From: JAKJEP01 sp964580995
GTDB lineage: Bacteria; Planctomycetota; Phycisphaerae; Sedimentisphaerales; SM23-30
Assembly (NCBI GenBank): GCA_964580995.1
Contig: CAZOMV010000002.1
Coordinates: 1-64,000, forward strand
DNA length: 64,000 nucleotides
Direction: 5' to 3'
The translations under genes were made by a program, and so were the position numbers. This document shows, piece by piece, positions 8,714 to 17,126 of the stretch (position 1 is its first letter; each line of letters begins with the position of its first letter). Under the pieces are notes generated by a model. It was not told where the DNA came from, did no database searches, and worked only from the letters and a program-made list of their open reading frames with translations.

Positions 8714-9661
8714 ATGCACAAAATCATCCGTCTGCTTTTATTTATCCTGTCGGTCTTTCTTGCCGGTTGTGATTCGTCCTCCCCAAAACCAACCCGCATG
8801 ATGCAAACGCAACTGCCGCAAAACGCCGATCCCGTCATCGCTCGCGTTGACGGTGTGGAAATAAAAAAGAACGAGATGGTGGATATCCTGCTGAACGGTC
8901 GGGGCAAAACTGTCCTGGACGAACTGGTCCTTCTGCAAATCGTTCGCAATCACGCCGCGAAAAAAAGTTTGACCAGTTCGCCCGAAATGATCGAATCGGA
9001 GATGGATTTTATTCTGGAAGATATGGCGCCGGGCAAAAATAAAAAGGAGCAGCTCGACTTGTTTCATTACATGCTGCAAAGTCGGGGACTGACCCGCCCG
9101 GAATTCAATCTGATTGTCGAACGGCAGGCCCTGCTCCGCCGCCTGGTCGATCCCAACCCGGCCATCACCGAAGAAATGATCCAGGCCGAATTCGACCGCC
9201 TGCACGGCCCGAAGGTCCAGGTGCGGCGTCTGGTAACCGGCTCCCGCCGGCAACTGGAGAGCATTCAAAACAAAATCGCCCTGGGCTACGATTTTGTGGA
9301 ACTGGTCCGGGAAACCTCACAGGATGAAACCACGCTGCCGCAGGACGGACTAATGCCCCCGTTTTCAGCGCACGACGAACAGATCCCCGCCGAAATCCGG
9401 ACTGCCGCCTTCTCCCTGGAACAGGAAGGCCGATTCAGCAACATCATAATTTATGCCGACGAACAGCATCGCCAATGGTGCACTCTGGTTCGTCTGGAGA
9501 AAAAGTTCCCGCCCGATGGAATATCCCTCGAACCCGTTCGGCCCGAACTAGCCCAAACTTTGCAGCAAAAAATCATCCGCAAGGAAATGCTGGATTTGCA
9601 GAACCAGTTGAAAGAGAAGGCCGATATCAATATCCTGGACTCCAGGTTCAAAAAATCATAA
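8714..9661 (+). CDS. Parvulin-like peptidyl-prolyl isomerase lipoprotein
   Basis: The 315-residue protein starts with a lipoprotein signal (LLLFILSVFLAGC, Cys lipobox), so it is probably anchored on the periplasmic face of a membrane. A SurA/PrsA-like N-terminal helical region is followed by a degenerate parvulin (PpiC) domain around residues 170-280 (VQVRRLV, GYDFVELVRETSQDE, LPQDGLMPPF). It is likely a chaperone/foldase for exported proteins. It lies 12 nt after nif3 and 14 nt before rnfC, so it may share a transcript with the Rnf subunits. Confidence 0.82.
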   Translation: MHKIIRLLLFILSVFLAGCDSSSPKPTRMMQTQLPQNADPVIARVDGVEIKKNEMVDILLNGRGKTVLDELVLLQIVRNHAAKKSLTSSPEMIESEMDFILEDMAPGKNKKEQLDLFHYMLQSRGLTRPEFNLIVERQALLRRLVDPNPAITEEMIQAEFDRLHGPKVQVRRLVTGSRRQLESIQNKIALGYDFVELVRETSQDETTLPQDGLMPPFSAHDEQIPAEIRTAAFSLEQEGRFSNIIIYADEQHRQWCTLVRLEKKFPPDGISLEPVRPELAQTLQQKIIRKEMLDLQNQLKEKADINILDSRFKKS

Positions 9662-9675
9662 TTCAGAGATACGTC

Positions 9676-11043
9676 ATGGGAATATTTACCCAAGCCAAAA
9701 TAGACCGCGATTTTACCGGCGGCATTTACCTGCCGCCCCTGGGGGAAATTCCGTCCCTGGATCAAATCGAAACTGTGGAGTATCGCGGTCCGCTGCTCCT
9801 GCCCCTGTACCTGGGTTCTGCTTCCCCGATGCAAATGGTCCTGGAATCCGGACAGCGAATTTCAAGAAATAGGACTATAGCACGTGGCGCTAGTGGCCAA
9901 TGCCTGTTCGCACCACGGGCGGGTATCCTCGGCCCCCAAACCACCGCCTGGATTGGCCATCAGCCCCATCAGCCCGTCATTACCCTGCTGCCCTTGTCCC
10001 AATTGGATCGCATCGACGAACCGCAAAATAACGAACCGCTCAAAACCAATCCCTTCAACTCCCTGGCCGCCGCTCACTCCCAGTTACAGCGGAAACAGAA
10101 AGTCCTGGAAGTAATTTTAGAGGCTGGCCTGCTCGATCCTTCGCAGGGCCGGCTGTTCGCCGAAATCCTCCGAAACCTCGAATCCCATCCTGTCACCACC
10201 GTCATTGCCAATGCCACCCCGCTGGAATATGAAATCAACACCCCCCTGGCTATTTTGCGGCATTTCCCGGAACAGGTGTTCGCCGGACTGGCAATTCTCA
10301 AAACCTGGCTGGGTGCCGATCAGGCCGTGATGGCCTACCCCAACTATTTCCCGATCGACAAATCCATCGCCCGCCAATGGCAGGTTCGCTGTGTGCCTGT
10401 TAGTGAAAAATATCCCCAAGGAACCAGCCATTCGGTATTTGGCACTTTGAAAAAGCAGGGGGTTCTCAAACGAAGACAAAAAAACACCTCGGCGGTAGTT
10501 TTCTCCATCCAGCTTCTTCGCCAGATCGAACGGGCGGTCCTGGCTGGCCGCAAACCGACCGAACGTATCATTACCATCTGCGGCGACGGTGTCGCCAAAC
10601 CCAGCCATTTTCTGGCACCCCTCGGCATGCCCCTCATGGAACTTTTACACGCCGCCCAAATCCATGATCACGCCCGTTGTGTCGCGTTGAAATCCTCGCT
10701 GACCGGCGATCCGATTGATCCGGAAAACGCCGTCATTTCCTCCCTCAGCGAATCGTTCATTGTTCTCCAGCAGGTGGTTCATCCCCAACCTCAGCGCTGC
10801 CTTCGCTGCGGCCGATGTATCGAATATTGTCCCGCCCAAATCGATCCGGCCCGACTGCTGCAACTGGCCGAAGCCGGACGATTCCCCCTGGCCGTCCAGA
10901 TGGGTGCCCATTCCTGTATCGAGTGCGGCATCTGTTCCTACCTGTGCCCCTCCCATCTACGGATCATGGAACATATCCGCATGATCAAAATCCATGCGCA
11001 TTCCACCCGTCAGGCCCCGCCGGAGCAAGAGGAAAACGCATGA
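9676..11043 (+). CDS. rnfC: Rnf/Nqr-type electron transport complex subunit RnfC
   Basis: RnfC is the peripheral, NADH- and flavin-linked subunit of the ion-pumping ferredoxin:NAD oxidoreductase. The 455-residue protein has the N-terminal barrel-sandwich part (GGIYLPPLGEIPSL), a central flavin/NADH region and two C-terminal 4Fe-4S motifs, CLRCGRCIEYCP and CIECGICSYLCP. The glycine-rich NADH loop is not obvious. ATG 9676 gives the normal start. The stop overlaps the rnfD start (ATGA), so the two are coupled. The partner subunits RnfA, B, E and G are absent nearby, which is unusual. Confidence 0.85.
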   Translation: MGIFTQAKIDRDFTGGIYLPPLGEIPSLDQIETVEYRGPLLLPLYLGSASPMQMVLESGQRISRNRTIARGASGQCLFAPRAGILGPQTTAWIGHQPHQPVITLLPLSQLDRIDEPQNNEPLKTNPFNSLAAAHSQLQRKQKVLEVILEAGLLDPSQGRLFAEILRNLESHPVTTVIANATPLEYEINTPLAILRHFPEQVFAGLAILKTWLGADQAVMAYPNYFPIDKSIARQWQVRCVPVSEKYPQGTSHSVFGTLKKQGVLKRRQKNTSAVVFSIQLLRQIERAVLAGRKPTERIITICGDGVAKPSHFLAPLGMPLMELLHAAQIHDHARCVALKSSLTGDPIDPENAVISSLSESFIVLQQVVHPQPQRCLRCGRCIEYCPAQIDPARLLQLAEAGRFPLAVQMGAHSCIECGICSYLCPSHLRIMEHIRMIKIHAHSTRQAPPEQEENA

Positions 11044-12203
11044 ACGAAAATCCCAAAAAATGGATTCTCTCTAACCCGCCCCATCGCCTGGTACCTGAAT
11101 CCTCCCAGCATATCATGCGTGTCACCACCGCTACGCTCCTTTTGCCGATCCTGGCCGCCGGCTGCTTTTTCGGCTGCCAGGCCTTGAAGCTCATCCTGAT
11201 AGCTGCCCTGGCCGCGGTATTCACCGAATGGATCTTCAATGCCCTCAAACATGAAAATATTTCCGGCAGTGTCTCCCACAGCCTAGCGATGGGGCTGATT
11301 TTCGCCTTCACTCTCCCCGCTGCCTGCCCCTGGACCATCGCCCTGATCGGTTCGGTTGCCGGAATTCTGATCGGTAAACATTTCTTCGGCGGTCTGGGAC
11401 ATTATCTTTGGCATCCTGCCCTGATCGGACGGCTTATCGTCCAGCTATTCTTCAAAAACCAGATCTCCCCCGAAACCGGTCCTTTGCTCCTGCCTGCCAA
11501 AATGTTCACAGGAAATATCAAAGACATCACAACCGCTACCGACTGGTTTTCCTTCAACTGGTTTGCTGGTTCGAAGATATCCGATGCCGCTGGTTACCTT
11601 TTACCCCAACCGCTGGAACCCCTGCGGAATTTCTCCGATCTACACTTCCTCGACACCATCCCTCAGTTCCAGCAATACCTGCTCGACAAACTCCCCTCCT
11701 TATCCCATTGTGTCATCGGCGCCGTCCCCGGCCCGCTCGGTGAGACCTCCGCCATTGCCGTCATCCTGGTCGGCCTCTACCTTTTCTATCGCGGCTACCT
11801 GAACTGGCAGTTCTCCCTGACCTTCCTAGCCGCCGCCTATCTGGCCGCCCTCTTGCTACCCATCCGCGTGGACCATCCCGATATCTCCATTCACTTCATC
11901 TACTGGCCTGTTATCGCCGAAAATCCCGCCGCCGGCTTTACCCTGGCCAATTATCAGCTTTTCAACGGCTCGCTCCTTTTCTGCGCCTGCATCATTGGGG
12001 CCGACATGACCAGCCGCCCCATCACCATCCGCGGCCAGATCCTCTTCGCTGCCGCCACCGGCCTGCTGGCCATGATCTTTCGCCTTTACACCCCCATCGC
12101 CATTCCCTCCTATGCCGCCATTTTGGCAATGAACTCCTTCGTCCCCACCATCGACCGCTTCACCCGCCCCCATGCCCGCCCCAGCCGGTACCAAAAACAT
12201 TAG
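11040..12203 (+). CDS. rnfD: Membrane subunit RnfD
   Basis: The 387-residue polytopic membrane protein has about nine hydrophobic segments. The RnfD/NqrB signatures are VSHSLAMGLIFAFTLP, GGLGHYLWHPALIGRL and GPLGETSAIAVILVGLYL. Known RnfD carries a covalent FMN on Thr in an (S/T)GAT motif; here the nearest match is ITTATDW near residue 163, so flavinylation is uncertain. The start overlaps the rnfC stop by 4 nt. Its 3' end overlaps a 37-codon reading frame in another frame. scpB follows, so the operon ends without rnfG, E, A or B. Confidence 0.85.
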   Translation: MNENPKKWILSNPPHRLVPESSQHIMRVTTATLLLPILAAGCFFGCQALKLILIAALAAVFTEWIFNALKHENISGSVSHSLAMGLIFAFTLPAACPWTIALIGSVAGILIGKHFFGGLGHYLWHPALIGRLIVQLFFKNQISPETGPLLLPAKMFTGNIKDITTATDWFSFNWFAGSKISDAAGYLLPQPLEPLRNFSDLHFLDTIPQFQQYLLDKLPSLSHCVIGAVPGPLGETSAIAVILVGLYLFYRGYLNWQFSLTFLAAAYLAALLLPIRVDHPDISIHFIYWPVIAENPAAGFTLANYQLFNGSLLFCACIIGADMTSRPITIRGQILFAAATGLLAMIFRLYTPIAIPSYAAILAMNSFVPTIDRFTRPHARPSRYQKH

Positions 12204-12285
12204 GGTTGATATTCCCCCCGGAATCAGCGATAATCTCGCCGACCCGAAAATGGAAACCTTAAAGGACCAACTGGAAAAAGTTTAG
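12172..12285 (+). CDS. Possible 37-residue small protein between rnfD and scpB
   Basis: A reading frame starts with ATG inside the rnfD end and stops 4 nt before scpB. The product begins MPAPAGTKNIRVDIPPGISD and continues with a charged, helix-prone tail (METLKDQLEKV). The composition looks protein-like and the frame fills the gap exactly, which would couple rnfD to scpB translation. There is no clear ribosome-binding site and no family I recognise, so it may be chance. Confidence 0.25.
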   Translation: MPAPAGTKNIRVDIPPGISDNLADPKMETLKDQLEKV

Positions 12286-12289
12286 AGTT

Positions 12290-13072
12290 ATGACCGAGAA
12301 AGAAACTACCAACGATTTTGACGATAATGAGTCGCCCTGGCGCCCGGAAGAGGCGCCCCTGGATGAGCCCGAACCCATTGAGCTTCAGCCGGTTCTCACG
12401 GAATTCGAAAACGCCAAACCGAACCCCGACGAAACAGTCCCGCCGGATTCCCCGCAAAAGAATGATGAACCTTCCGATGAAATCTCCCCCAATACTACCC
12501 CAGATGACCGGCCCGCTCCGCCTGCTGCCTCGGAATCCGCTGATAATTTCCCAATCTCCACTCCCGCCGTCATCGAAGCGGTACTTTTCGCCACCAATGA
12601 ACCTATTACCCCTCAGAAAATCGTTGAGATTCTCGGTACCAGCGATGTCAAGGAAGTTCGCAAACACATTGACGAGCTGAACCATAAATACGAACAAATG
12701 AACTGCGCCTTCCACATCGAAGGCATCGCCGGCGGCTATCAGATGCTCACCCTCTCCCCATTCAATCCCTGGCTGGGCAAACTCCTCCACGTCCGCGCCG
12801 AAACCAAACTCTCGCCCGCCGCTTTGGAAACCCTGGCCATCGTCGCCTACAAACAGCCCATCATGCGCGTCGATGTCGAGGCCATCCGCGGCGTAGCCGC
12901 CGGTGAGATGATCCGCCAGCTCATCGATAAGGGCCTGGTCAAAATCGTCGGTCGCGCCGAGGAACTCGGCCGCCCCCTTCTCTACGGCACCACCAAAAAA
13001 TTCCTTCAGGTCTTCGGCCTCAACTCCCTCAAAGACCTCCCCACCGCTGAGGACCTCAAAAAACCAGACTAA
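12290..13072 (+). CDS. scpB: Segregation and condensation protein ScpB with long acidic N-terminus
   Basis: ScpB binds ScpA and SMC in the bacterial condensin that compacts and segregates chromosomes. Residues 90-255 of the 260 form the usual paired winged-helix region (AVIEAVLFATNEPITPQKI, LSPAALETLAIVAYKQPI, GRPLLYGTTKKFLQVFGL). The first ~88 residues are a Pro/Glu/Asp-rich, low-complexity extension that most ScpB proteins lack; it is probably disordered. scpA is not adjacent. The gene follows the Rnf pair after 86 nt. Confidence 0.93.
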   Translation: MTEKETTNDFDDNESPWRPEEAPLDEPEPIELQPVLTEFENAKPNPDETVPPDSPQKNDEPSDEISPNTTPDDRPAPPAASESADNFPISTPAVIEAVLFATNEPITPQKIVEILGTSDVKEVRKHIDELNHKYEQMNCAFHIEGIAGGYQMLTLSPFNPWLGKLLHVRAETKLSPAALETLAIVAYKQPIMRVDVEAIRGVAAGEMIRQLIDKGLVKIVGRAEELGRPLLYGTTKKFLQVFGLNSLKDLPTAEDLKKPD

Positions 13073-13093
13073 TCCCGGAAGGCTAACGGTAAT

Positions 13094-13453
13094 ATGCCCA
13101 AACATCAGCCTCATACATTATATTTGATCCTCGCACTATTTTTCATTGCCTTGGTAATCCTGTTGTTCTGGTGGTTAAACCTGCCTCTGCTTTTATCCTA
13201 TTTTCTCAGCATCAGCTCTATCACCTTTTTCTTCTATGGTTTTGACAAAAGCAGAGCGGGCAAAAACCAGGGCCGCGTACCAGAGATCATCCTGCATGGT
13301 TTGGCTCTGGCGGGCGGCACGCCCGGCGCCTTTTTAGGTCAACTCGTTTTCCATCATAAAACCCAAAAGCTCAAATTCCGCATCATCTTCATTTTAATCT
13401 TCTTGCTGCAAATCGCGGCTCTCATCTACTATTGGAAAAATCTCCGAACCTGA
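13094..13453 (+). CDS. DUF1294 membrane protein
   Basis: The 119-residue protein has about four transmembrane segments and the DUF1294 signature FFFYGFDKSRAG, then LALAGGTPGAFLGQLVFHHKTQKLKF. Family function is unknown; some members are fused to cold-shock domains, but this one is not. It lies 21 nt after scpB and may be co-transcribed with it. Confidence 0.85.
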   Translation: MPKHQPHTLYLILALFFIALVILLFWWLNLPLLLSYFLSISSITFFFYGFDKSRAGKNQGRVPEIILHGLALAGGTPGAFLGQLVFHHKTQKLKFRIIFILIFLLQIAALIYYWKNLRT

Positions 13454-13553
13454 AAGGAATAATCCGCCGTTCGGAGTTCGGCAAGGCAGGATATGCTATG
13501 CATACCGTTTTCCTGTTTGCTTTTTGCCCTTTGTTTCTATATCTTAATTTCCG

Positions 13554-14036
13554 ATGAAAACTTTACTGCTTATGCGCCATGCCCATGCCGGCCCCAAAAA
13601 ATCCGGCCAATCCGATTTTGACCGTCAGCTCGACCCCCTCGGCCGGTGCGCCGCCGCTGCGATGGGCCAGTTATTGCTCCGCGAAAACCTCATCCCTGAC
13701 CTCATCCTTTCCTCCGCCGCCCACCGGACCAAAGACACTGCCCTTCTGATCGCTCAAAATTGTCCTATTCAGCCAAATATTGAATACTCATCCGAATTAT
13801 ATTCCGCCCCGCTGGACGGTTATCTGCAAATCCTTAAAGAAAACTGCGACCATCAAAACACCGTCCTCCTCGTCGGCCACAATCCCACCGTCGAATCTCT
13901 CCTGGAAAAATTCACCCGCCACTTCCAACCGCTCTCTCCCGCCGCCCTGGCTCACCTTTCCTTCTCCATTCCTCACTGGCGTCATCTCCACACCAACTGC
14001 TCCGCCCAACTCCTCCACCTCTGGTTTCCTGAGTAG
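13554..14036 (+). CDS. sixA: Phosphohistidine phosphatase SixA-like
   Basis: The 160-residue protein belongs to the histidine phosphatase superfamily. The catalytic RHG-type motif is LLMRHAHAGPK at the N-terminus, followed by SSAAHRTKDTA and a second catalytic histidine in LLVGHNPTVESLL. Small members of this kind remove phosphate from phosphohistidine proteins; in enterobacteria SixA acts on the nitrogen PTS. A PTS-like EIIA lies about 5 kb away, but a link is only speculation. Confidence 0.86.
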   Translation: MKTLLLMRHAHAGPKKSGQSDFDRQLDPLGRCAAAAMGQLLLRENLIPDLILSSAAHRTKDTALLIAQNCPIQPNIEYSSELYSAPLDGYLQILKENCDHQNTVLLVGHNPTVESLLEKFTRHFQPLSPAALAHLSFSIPHWRHLHTNCSAQLLHLWFPE

Positions 14037-14149
14037 ATACCATAAGAATGAGAAAGCTGACAACTACAAACCAGCCTGACCAAATCGTTTAGTTGAATTG
14101 GAAATACCTCTGTGGAGATAAATCTCTGGCGGGGACTGCAAGTGCCCAT

Positions 14150-14437
14150 TTAACATCCTTCAATTGCAGTTATGGTTCCGTGGGCGGCACCGGCACGAAG
14201 GGATTTGATCTGCAGGTATTCCGGGCTGTGGTACCAATCCCTGGCCTGCTGGAGGGAAGGAAATTCGATAAGCACCACCCTTTGGGACTGGTCCGGTCCT
14301 TCAAGCAGGATGGTTTCCCCGCCGCAGGCCAGATACTTTCCGCCATACTGATTTAGAATACGCGGGACTTCCTTGAGATATTCCCGGAACCTCTCCCAAT
14401 CCGTCACCTCTACCTGGACAATGACATAGGCGGCCAC
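14150..14437 (-). CDS. DUF1330 domain protein
   Basis: The 95-residue dimeric alpha-beta barrel protein opens with MAAYVIVQVEVTDWERFREY and has VVLIEFPSLQQARDWYHSPEY, the family signature. A GTG at 14437 with AAGGAG seven bases upstream is preferred; a TTG further upstream would add nine residues. The function is unknown. It is convergent with sixA and stands alone. Confidence 0.85.
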   Translation of the reverse strand: MAAYVIVQVEVTDWERFREYLKEVPRILNQYGGKYLACGGETILLEGPDQSQRVVLIEFPSLQQARDWYHSPEYLQIKSLRAGAAHGTITAIEGC

Positions 14438-14989
14438 GAAGTTGCTCCTTTTCTCAGCTATCAAAAACGAACAGCCATTTAAAACAGCCAGGAAGCAGGA
14501 TATAGCAAAGATGGTGAGAAAGGCAAGTGGGATTTGGGGGTTGAGTTCCTCACCTTCCTTCGGATGGTCAGTAGTTTATAGTGCCAATAGAGGTTTTATG
14601 GAGCTATGATTCTGGCTATTATTAGATAAATCGTAAATTAGTCATGACTATTTTATGATGGGTCGTAAAATGGTCGGACATTTTACCGCGGGTAATAAAA
14701 CGAGATATTTTATATTATGTTGATAATAAATGGTTTATGGTAATCTTTGGCTTTGGAAAGCATCTATCGCAGGATAGCTGACAGCACAAACAAGTACAAA
14801 ATATTGCCACCTTCATTAGGACCGCTAAATAGAAATTGTGAAAAATCGGGATTTTTGCAGTTGTATAAATATAATATATTTGTTCATAAGAGGTTATAAG
14901 AATTTTGGTATGCGGATAAAAAATGCTTGCCAAAGGCGGGGAAATCTGGATAATGTTCTCTTTTGACAGAATTTGTAGGAGTAATATAC
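14438..14989. other. AT-rich intergenic region before rplU
   Basis: No convincing gene is visible. There is a perfect 8-bp inverted repeat, GTAAAATG (14665-14672) and CATTTTAC (14679-14686). The rplU promoter lies at the right end. The strand bias of the flanking coding sequence changes across this gap (C-rich plus strand on the left, G-rich on the right). Confidence 0.6.
14927..14954 (+). promoter_or_regulatory. Sigma-70-type promoter for rplU
   Basis: TTGCCA (14927-14932) and GATAAT (14949-14954) are 16 bp apart, which fits a vegetative promoter. Transcription would start near 14961, giving a leader of about 30 nt to the GTG start of rplU. Confidence 0.55.
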
Positions 14990-15307
14990 GTGTACGCAAT
15001 AATAGAAGACGGCGGTAAACAGTACAAGGTCGAGGCCGGCCAGACGCTGTGCGTTGAGATGCGCACCCTAGCGGACGGCCAGACCGAGGTGATTTTTGAC
15101 AAGGTTTTATTATACCGGGATGGCGAGACAGCATTGATTGGTCAGCCAATGGTGGCCGGTGCGAAGGTGGTTGGCAAGCTGAATGGTCAGGCGGACGGGC
15201 CGAAGTTATACCCGACGCATTTCCGCCGGCGGAAGAATTCGCAGAGCCGGATCGGTCATCGGCAGAGGTATATGGAAGTGGAAATCACCGATATCCAGAA
15301 ATCATAG
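14990..15307 (+). CDS. rplU: 50S ribosomal protein L21
   Basis: L21 is a 23S rRNA-binding protein of the large subunit. The 105-residue product has MYAIIEDGGKQYKVEAGQ at the start and HFRRRKNSQSRIGHRQ near the end. The start is GTG at 14990, with AGGAG 8 nt upstream. A TTG at 14963 would add an atypical extension. In most bacteria rpmA (L27) follows; here a terminator follows at once. Confidence 0.95.
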   Translation: MYAIIEDGGKQYKVEAGQTLCVEMRTLADGQTEVIFDKVLLYRDGETALIGQPMVAGAKVVGKLNGQADGPKLYPTHFRRRKNSQSRIGHRQRYMEVEITDIQKS

Positions 15308-15332
15308 GATGAACAATACGGTACGGAAATCG

Positions 15333-15369
15333 AAAGCCCGGTTTACCCGCAGGTAAATTGGGCTTTTTT
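15333..15369 (+). terminator. Rho-independent terminator after rplU
   Basis: AAAGCCCGGTTTACC (15333-15347) pairs with GGTAAATTGGGCTTT (15352-15366) around a CGCA loop, with one G-T pair, and runs into six T. It closes the single-gene rplU transcript before lptB. Confidence 0.85.
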
Positions 15370-15462
15370 ATTTATATAAGGCTCTTTTCGTGTAGGAGAA
15401 AAGAGGTTATAGTGATCTTAACTAATTGGAGAGGGGCTGATTAGGGCCTGGAGCAGGTGCAG

Positions 15463-16209
15463 ATGGATATGATATTGTTGGAAACACAGGAGCTGGTCAA
15501 ACGCTATTCCGGCCGGACGGTGGTGGACAAGGTATCGATTGCGGTCCATGAGCGGGAGATTGTGGGTTTGCTGGGTCGCAACGGGGCGGGCAAAACGACG
15601 ACGTTTCGGATGACCATCGGGATGATCACGCCGGACGGAGGCAAGGTGGTGTTTGAGGGTCGGGATTTTACTAAGATGCCGATGTATCAGCGGGCGCGGC
15701 ACGGGATGGGGTATCTGTCGCAGGAGCCGAGCGTGTTTCAGCGGCTGAGCGTGGAGCAGAATCTGCTGGCGATTCTGGAGACGATGAGTCTGACGCGGCG
15801 GGACCGGCATCGGCGGACGGACGAACTGATCAGCCAGTTTGGTCTGGAAAAGGTTCGCAAGCAGCATGCCCGGCTGCTAAGCGGGGGGGAGAGGCGGAAG
15901 CTGGAGATTGCCCGGGCGCTGGTGACGAATCCGTCGCTGATTCTGCTGGATGAGCCGTTCAGCGGGGTGGATCCGATCGCGGTGGAGGATTTGCAGAGGG
16001 AGATTTACCGCCTGCGAGAGAAGGGGATCAGCATCCTGATTACCGATCACAATGTGGAACGGACACTGGAAGTGGTGGATCATGCGTATATAATCAATGA
16101 AGGTACAGTTTTGGCGTATGGAGAGCCGAAAGAATTAATAAACGATCCGGTGGTCCGGAAGGCGTATCTGGGCCAGACGTTTCGTGGTGATGAGTTTAAC
16201 GGTCACTAA
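15463..16209 (+). CDS. lptB: LPS export ABC transporter ATPase LptB
   Basis: LptB powers extraction of lipopolysaccharide from the inner membrane with LptFGC. The 248-residue protein has Walker A GRNGAGKTT, the signature LLSGGERRKLEIARAL, Walker B LILLDEPFSGVDP and the switch histidine in LITDHNVERTLEV. A GTG six bases upstream (15457) is an alternative start. No lptA, C, F or G lies in the window. cdaA follows after 2 nt. LptB points to a Gram-negative outer membrane. Confidence 0.92.
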   Translation: MDMILLETQELVKRYSGRTVVDKVSIAVHEREIVGLLGRNGAGKTTTFRMTIGMITPDGGKVVFEGRDFTKMPMYQRARHGMGYLSQEPSVFQRLSVEQNLLAILETMSLTRRDRHRRTDELISQFGLEKVRKQHARLLSGGERRKLEIARALVTNPSLILLDEPFSGVDPIAVEDLQREIYRLREKGISILITDHNVERTLEVVDHAYIINEGTVLAYGEPKELINDPVVRKAYLGQTFRGDEFNGH

Positions 16210-16211
16210 AG

Positions 16212-17126
16212 ATGTGGGAAACGATTCGAAATTATCTGGATTATCTGTATAATTCCTACCCGATATATAAAATCGTGATCGAGTGGCTCATGATCGGGGT
16301 GGTTGTCTATTCAGTGATCCGATTTTTGCGGGGGACGGGTGGAGAAAAGTTGTTGAAAGGGATCGTTTTTTTACTGCTGGGCTTTTGGCTGGTGAGCTGG
16401 CTAACGGACAAAATGGAGCTGGAGCGGATCGGATTTTTATTTAACTCTTTTCTAGTAATGGTTTTAGTAGTAGCAGCAGTGGCCTTTCAGCCAGAACTGC
16501 GCCGGGGCTTGATGCAGTTGGGTGAGACGAGTTTTAGCCGCACGGCAGCTCCGGAAATGGAACAGGTGATCGAGCAGATTGTCGATACAGCGGCGGCACT
16601 CAGTCAGGCACAGATCGGGGCGATCATAGCTTTGGAGCGGGAGGTAGGCCTGGGAGATATGATTCGCAGCGGAACCCTCGTGGACGGGAAAGTTACCTCG
16701 GCGTTGTTGAACACGATATTCTGGCCCGGTTCGCCGCTGCATGATATGGCGGTAGTGATCCGGCGGGGTAAGCTGGCGGCGGCGGCGGTACAGTTCCCGC
16801 TGGCGGAACATGGAGAATACGATCGGTTGCTAGGTTCGCGTCACCGCTCGGCGATCGGTTTGAGCAAGGCGACCGACGCGGTGGTGGTGGTAATCAGTGA
16901 GGAAACAGGTAATATCGGCATCGCGATGGGTGGGAAATTGAATCGTTTTCTGACGATTGAGCAATTGCGGCAACAGCTTCTGGATGTGATGATTCCCGTA
17001 ACAACCACGAAACGAAGTCGGTTGGGCGGGATCAGGGGCCTGTGGAAGAAAAACCCTGCAACGGCTTACCAGGGGAAACCCCCAGTGAAGGCGGTCTCTG
17101 CTTCTTCGGAGAAAAAAACAAAATGA
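16212..17126 (+). CDS. cdaA: Diadenylate cyclase CdaA, variant DGA motif
   Basis: CdaA makes the second messenger c-di-AMP at the membrane. Three transmembrane helices (about residues 20-40, 48-65 and 76-92) precede the DAC domain. The RHR motif is intact (SRHRSAIGLS, residues 210-212). The DGA motif reads DMA (residues 178-180, SPLHDMAVVI), so the glycine is methionine. The ATG after the lptB stop and the 4-nt overlap with the YbbR gene indicate one operon. The cdaA-cdaR arrangement is standard. Cyclase activity is likely but the motif change should be kept in mind. Confidence 0.88.
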   Translation: MWETIRNYLDYLYNSYPIYKIVIEWLMIGVVVYSVIRFLRGTGGEKLLKGIVFLLLGFWLVSWLTDKMELERIGFLFNSFLVMVLVVAAVAFQPELRRGLMQLGETSFSRTAAPEMEQVIEQIVDTAAALSQAQIGAIIALEREVGLGDMIRSGTLVDGKVTSALLNTIFWPGSPLHDMAVVIRRGKLAAAAVQFPLAEHGEYDRLLGSRHRSAIGLSKATDAVVVVISEETGNIGIAMGGKLNRFLTIEQLRQQLLDVMIPVTTTKRSRLGGIRGLWKKNPATAYQGKPPVKAVSASSEKKTK

